Below the pieces are notes generated by a model, which saw only the letters and a program-made list of their open reading frames with translations, searched no databases and was not told the origin of the DNA. The position numbers were made by a program, and so were the translations under genes. From Opitutia bacterium UBA5964 (GTDB lineage Bacteria > Verrucomicrobiota > Verrucomicrobiia > Opitutales > Coraliomargaritaceae), in the NCBI GenBank assembly GCA_002430605.1, contig DJBY01000144.1, positions 1 to 18,607 of the forward strand: a DNA stretch of 18,607 nt, in the 5' to 3' direction. Shown here piece after piece: positions 15,479-18,607 of this stretch. How positions within the stretch are numbered: the first letter of the stretch is position 1; the number at the start of each line of letters is the position of its first letter.

Positions 15479-16204
15479 ATGAAACAATTTGATACGCTTA
15501 CCCAAGGAAAATTACAATACTACGTGTATTGCCTAATCGATCCAGACACAGATAAGCCCTTTTACGTTGGAAAAGGGAAAGGCAATCGGGTTTTTGAACA
15601 CGCGATGGGGGCGATTAAGGGCAGTAAAGAGTCCGATAAAATCGGAAAGATTAATGCGATTCGATGCGCCGGCATGCGGGTCAAACATGTCATTATCCGG
15701 CACGGCTTGACTGAAAATGAAGCGTTTAAGATCGAGTCGACGCTTATCGATTACACCAACTATTTTAATGAGACTTTAACCAATGAGCTTTTAGGACATG
15801 GTTCCGTTAAATTCGGACTAATGACTGCCAATGAGGTTATCGCCACATATAACGCCAAGCCCCTGGATGCGCTGCATCACAATGTCATCATCATTAACAT
15901 AAACAAAACCTACGAGCGCGCTAAAGGCGGAGTTAGTATTTATGATTCAACCAAAGAAGCTTGGGTAATTGGAGCTAAAAGAAGAGAAGACCTCGAGTAC
16001 GCGCTCAGCGATTACCGTGGAATCATTGTTGGGGTTTATAAAATAAACGATTGGTACCATGTCCGAACCAATGACAAAACCTCTAGAAGATGGGGCTTTA
16101 ATGGCGAAGAAGCAGAACCGCACATAAAGGATTTCTACTTCAACAAATCAGTCCGTCACACAAAAAAACGGGGTGCAGCAAATCCAATTAGGTACAAGTT
16201 GTAG
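15479..16204 (+). CDS. LEM-3-like GIY-YIG nuclease-domain protein
   Basis: A 241-aa protein. Residues about 13-105 form a GIY-YIG fold of the LEM-3-like type: YYVYCLIDP replaces GIY, and PFYVGKGKGNRVFEH (27-41) supplies YVG, R37 and H41. KIESTLID places the likely metal-binding Glu at E86. This family makes single- or double-strand DNA cuts, as LEM-3/ANKLE1 does on chromatin bridges. A second module (about 135-240: AWVIGAKRR, YRGIIVGVYKINDW, RRWGFNGEEA, SVRHTKKRGAANPIRY) recurs at the C-terminus of bacterial members, function unknown. It is the last gene of the AT-rich cassette, 47 nt after the 84-aa gene. It could act in defence or mobility; target unknown. Confidence 0.85.
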   Translation: MKQFDTLTQGKLQYYVYCLIDPDTDKPFYVGKGKGNRVFEHAMGAIKGSKESDKIGKINAIRCAGMRVKHVIIRHGLTENEAFKIESTLIDYTNYFNETLTNELLGHGSVKFGLMTANEVIATYNAKPLDALHHNVIIININKTYERAKGGVSIYDSTKEAWVIGAKRREDLEYALSDYRGIIVGVYKINDWYHVRTNDKTSRRWGFNGEEAEPHIKDFYFNKSVRHTKKRGAANPIRYKL

Positions 16205-16383
16205 GACCATTATTCATTCCTATTGGGTTTGCCTGAATCGAGGCGGCCGCAGTGACCGAAACGGTTTTAAAAAGTTCCCTTACTTGCGTTGTAGTGTGTT
16301 TGATGGATAAGGAGGAATAAGGCTCAACCGTAGAATTTAATTATTGCCCTCAATCGTACCTCACCTGTTTCCTCACCATACAA

Positions 16384-16607
16384 CGCAAAGCGCGCATCGA
16401 GTTCCCAACTTCGGTTCATCAAATCATAAACCGCCAAAAATATAGCAATGAGCTCCTCCATTTCGCATACACTTGGAAGGCTTTAAGCGAACGCTTTTTG
16501 AAGCTCTAGCAGGCTGAACATGGAAACTCCATGCCGATGTCATCATGGGCAACCACTATCATCTTGCTGTGGAAACTCCCGAACCGAATCTGGTGGATGG
16601 CATGATG
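16384..16607 (+). pseudogene. Decayed REP-associated tyrosine transposase (RAYT, Y1_Tnp family)
   Basis: Frame 1 from 16384 reads RKARIEFPTSVHQIINRQKY, the typical RAYT N-terminus (RKARIEFPGAVYHVxNRG). Around 16470-16480 the similarity moves to another frame, giving GFKRTLFEALAG, a stop (TGA 16515-16517), then TWKLHADVIMGNHYHLAVET followed by PEPNLVDGMM. HYH is the metal-binding histidine motif. The copy has a frameshift, a nonsense codon and loses everything after the HUH region, including the part with the catalytic Tyr. RAYTs mobilise REP palindromes, so this fossil fits the many REP-like repeats here. Confidence 0.85.
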
Positions 16608-17224
16608 CCCCGCCCCCCTTTTACCCACGCGATAGACTTGCCTTTCCAGCGCAGGCAATCTGTGATCTCCCCATCATTGATTCTAAATCTACCACTTCGC
16701 AGCCCGAAGCTGCTTCCGCTGAGCTTACCCAATGGCCGGCACTGTTGCGCGGTTCTGTGCTCAGCAGCACACAGTCCAAGCATGTGCAGTACATTTCGCT
16801 AGCAGATCGCCGTGCGCAAGTGGTGATCATGATTAACGCCTTCCTCATCCCACTCGCGATTTCGGCCTATCAGAATCCGCAAATTCGCCTCGGCATCACA
16901 CTCTACGTCTTAGCCGCCGCAGCCAGTATTGTCTTCGCGGTCATGTGCCTCATGCCCAAGCGCTACCAAACGGCCCCTGGCGAAAAATCAAACCTGCTGC
17001 ACTTCTCCGGAATTTGGCAATATGATGAAGCCACCTATAAGGCGCTGATGCGCGAATCTCTAGAGAATCGTAACACCATCACAGAACTCATGGTATCCGA
17101 CATTTATCACCTGAGCCATGATGTGCTACGGCCTAAATTCCGCTGGATGCGTCTGAGTTTCTACGCCTTTCTGTGCGGCCTACTCAGTGCCTTGCTGTTT
17201 ATCGCGCTGCCACTCGCGCTGTAA
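16520..17224 (+). CDS. Pycsar-effector-like three-TM membrane protein (start uncertain)
   Basis: The conserved core begins near residue 85. ISLADRRAQVVIMINAFLI is the AD-x-[KR]-A start of the Pycsar effector domain (formerly DUF5706), carrying TM1. TM2 lies at about 124-144. A cytoplasmic helical segment (HFSGIWQYDEATYKALM, then SDIYHLSHDVLRPKFRWMR) and TM3 (about 213-233) follow. In Pycsar immunity such proteins are activated by cCMP or cUMP and damage the inner membrane. No pyrimidine cyclase is adjacent. The ATG at 16520 is out of frame with, and inside, the transposase fossil, so roughly the first 30 codons are not native. GTG 16757 would give a normal-looking 155-aa effector starting LSSTQSKHVQYI. 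The family match is good; the start and biological role are uncertain. Confidence 0.75.
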   Translation: METPCRCHHGQPLSSCCGNSRTESGGWHDAPPPFYPRDRLAFPAQAICDLPIIDSKSTTSQPEAASAELTQWPALLRGSVLSSTQSKHVQYISLADRRAQVVIMINAFLIPLAISAYQNPQIRLGITLYVLAAAASIVFAVMCLMPKRYQTAPGEKSNLLHFSGIWQYDEATYKALMRESLENRNTITELMVSDIYHLSHDVLRPKFRWMRLSFYAFLCGLLSALLFIALPLAL

Positions 17225-17494
17225 AAGATCCGACACGAACTTCTGAGCCATTTTTGTATCAAACCAGTGCGCTGCGCCTGTGCGCGAACAAACAGTCCTC
17301 CTTACCTGGATTCATTTTCACATTGAGGCACGGTGGCGCAGAGTGATTCAAATGTAAGGCGGGCGCGCCAAGGCACGCCCCGACGGCGTTGATTTACGGT
17401 AAAAAAAGTGATCCGATGCACACTCTCTGAAATATCCCCAGTAGCTTGCTACTCAAATCGCTTTCGACAATACACCAACACCAATCTGACAGCT

Positions 17495-18568
17495 ATGACG
17501 ACTTCCACTTTAAGCACCTCGCCTCTCTTCTCTCCGATTCGCATCGGCGCATGGGAACTCCCCAACGCTATCATCATGGCACCGCTCACACGTTGCCGCG
17601 CCAGCGAAGGTCGCGTGCCCAATGCTATGATGGCGGAGTATTATGCGCAACGCGCTAGCGCGGGACTGATTATCTCAGAGGCCACCTCGGTCACGCCAAT
17701 GGGCGTCGGCTACCCGGACACTCCGGGCATCTGGTCGGACCAGCAAGTGGCCGGTTGGAAGCAAGTCACCGCAGCCGTGCACGCCAAAGGCGGCCGTATC
17801 TTATTACAACTCTGGCATGTCGGCCGCATCTCCGATCCGATTTATCTCGGTGGCGAACTCCCCGTCGCGCCAAGCGCCATTGCACCCGCAGGCCACCCGA
17901 GCCTAGTACGCCCGATCAAACCTTTTGTCACACCACGCGCACTGGAATTGTGCGAGATTCCGGCAATCATCGAAGCCTTCCGCAAGGGCGCTGAAAATGC
18001 CCTGGAGGCTGGATTCGACGGCGTCGAAATCCACGGAGCCAATGGTTATTTGCTCGATCAATTCCTGCAAGACTCGACCAATCAGCGCGACGACGTTTAC
18101 GGCGGTCCAATCGAAAATCGCGCGCGCCTGATGCTCGAGATCACCGATGCCGCGATCTCCGTGTGGGGAGCCGACCGCGTCGGCCTGCACATCGCGCCTG
18201 ATTGCGATGCACACGACATGGGCGACTCCGATCCAGAGGCAACCTTCAGCTACGTGGCAGAAGCCATGCGCGAACGCGGCATCGCCTTTCTCTTTGCCCG
18301 CGCGGCACAAACCGACGCCAAGATGGGCGCGAAATTGAAAGCAATCTTCCAAGGTTCTTTTATCGCCAACCAACAACTCAGCAAAGACTCCGCAGAATTG
18401 ATCCTCCAAGCGGGCGAAGCCAACGCCTGCGGCTGGGGGCAGCAGTTCATCGCCAACCCAGACCTAGTTCGCCGACTTAAAGACGATCTCGAACTTAATG
18501 AAATCGACTCGGACAGTTTCTACGGCGGCGATTTCAAGGGCTATACGGACTATCCGTTTGCGGATTAG
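17495..18568 (+). CDS. Old Yellow Enzyme-family NADH:flavin oxidoreductase homologue with altered FMN site
   Basis: A 357-aa TIM-barrel protein of the OYE/NemA alkene-reductase type. The ATG at 17495 is chosen because the upstream extension from GTG 17408 shows no family similarity. Conserved parts are LFSPIRIGAWELPNAIIMAP, APLTRCRA (T32), LLQLWHVGRIS (Q105), HGANGYLLDQFLQDSTNQR (H180, N183, substrate phenolate/nitro ligands) and YGGPIENRARL. Unusual parts: the barrel Arg of VGxRxSP is H232 (VGLHIAP), the AGG-type phosphate loop reads IANQQ (289-293), and the phosphate-binding Arg of FGRPFIANPDL is Gln (WGQQFIANPDL, Q316). All three normally contact FMN. The gene may encode a weak flavin binder or a non-enzymatic relative. 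It stands alone, on the plus strand, after a 270-nt spacer. Confidence 0.9.
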   Translation: MTTSTLSTSPLFSPIRIGAWELPNAIIMAPLTRCRASEGRVPNAMMAEYYAQRASAGLIISEATSVTPMGVGYPDTPGIWSDQQVAGWKQVTAAVHAKGGRILLQLWHVGRISDPIYLGGELPVAPSAIAPAGHPSLVRPIKPFVTPRALELCEIPAIIEAFRKGAENALEAGFDGVEIHGANGYLLDQFLQDSTNQRDDVYGGPIENRARLMLEITDAAISVWGADRVGLHIAPDCDAHDMGDSDPEATFSYVAEAMRERGIAFLFARAAQTDAKMGAKLKAIFQGSFIANQQLSKDSAELILQAGEANACGWGQQFIANPDLVRRLKDDLELNEIDSDSFYGGDFKGYTDYPFAD

Positions 18569-18607
18569 ACCGCAAAGGCACTGCCAAAAACAAACACGCT
18601 CGGCGCT

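Noticed and set aside
6487..17224. The class III cyclase (6487-7458) and the Pycsar-effector-like protein (16520-17224) as one Pycsar system
   Set aside because: Known Pycsar pairs are adjacent genes. Here about 9 kb with hrpA, the monooxygenase and an unrelated cassette lie between them, and cyclase residues favour ATP. Only a substrate assay or conserved co-occurrence would revive the idea.
17340..17400. GC-rich patch with GGGCG/CGCCC as a terminator for the effector gene
   Set aside because: The stem is only 5 bp with a long loop and no T-run follows on the plus strand.

Overview
The window looks like bacterial chromosome from the PVC group, most likely Verrucomicrobiota (Opitutales/Puniceicoccales-like). 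This is inferred from an L28 protein with the chlamydia/verrucomicrobia-type basic insertion (K-K-x-x-G-I-G), a short-N-terminus HrpA, a MidA-type methyltransferase, a Bat-type TPR/SH3 membrane protein, and many REP-like intergenic repeats. No species can be named from the sequence alone.

Layout. 1-802 is the tail of a Bat (BatA-E) type operon. 803-2247 is a worn accessory stretch: a 24-bp inverted repeat, a dehydrogenase fossil, and an apparently intact higBA toxin-antitoxin pair behind a perfect palindromic operator. 2248-4798 (minus strand) carries a CtpA-type S41 protease followed by tsaD. 5049-7458 (plus strand) carries a MidA-like methyltransferase, rpmB with a strong terminator, and a class III nucleotide cyclase. 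7504-11499 is hrpA, which has no ordinary start codon upstream of its Walker A motif and contains an in-frame, repeat-derived insert. 11835-13292 is an FAD monooxygenase with two DnaJ-type CxxCxGxG knuckles at its N-terminus.

From about 13500 to 16204 the sequence becomes visibly AT-rich. It holds four same-strand genes of accessory type: a two-TM protein with a C-terminal NQWG module, a tandem-repeat protein resembling the 4-fold beta-flower family, an 84-aa protein of unknown function, and a LEM-3-like GIY-YIG nuclease. Immediately after them lie a decayed REP-associated tyrosine transposase (RAYT) and a Pycsar-effector-like membrane protein whose annotated N-terminus runs through the transposase fossil. 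The window ends with an Old Yellow Enzyme homologue that has lost several FMN-contacting residues.

How the genes relate. The housekeeping genes (tsaD, rpmB, hrpA, ctpA, midA-like) are single units or loose neighbours, not one pathway. The accessory material (TA module, AT-rich cassette, GIY-YIG nuclease, lone Pycsar-type effector, RAYT fossil) has the look of a small mobile or defence-like zone. The least explained unit is the 13732-16204 gene cassette. Repeats touch genes directly at several points: the ctpA C-terminus, the tsaD 5' end, the hrpA start, the hrpA interior and the Pycsar effector start.
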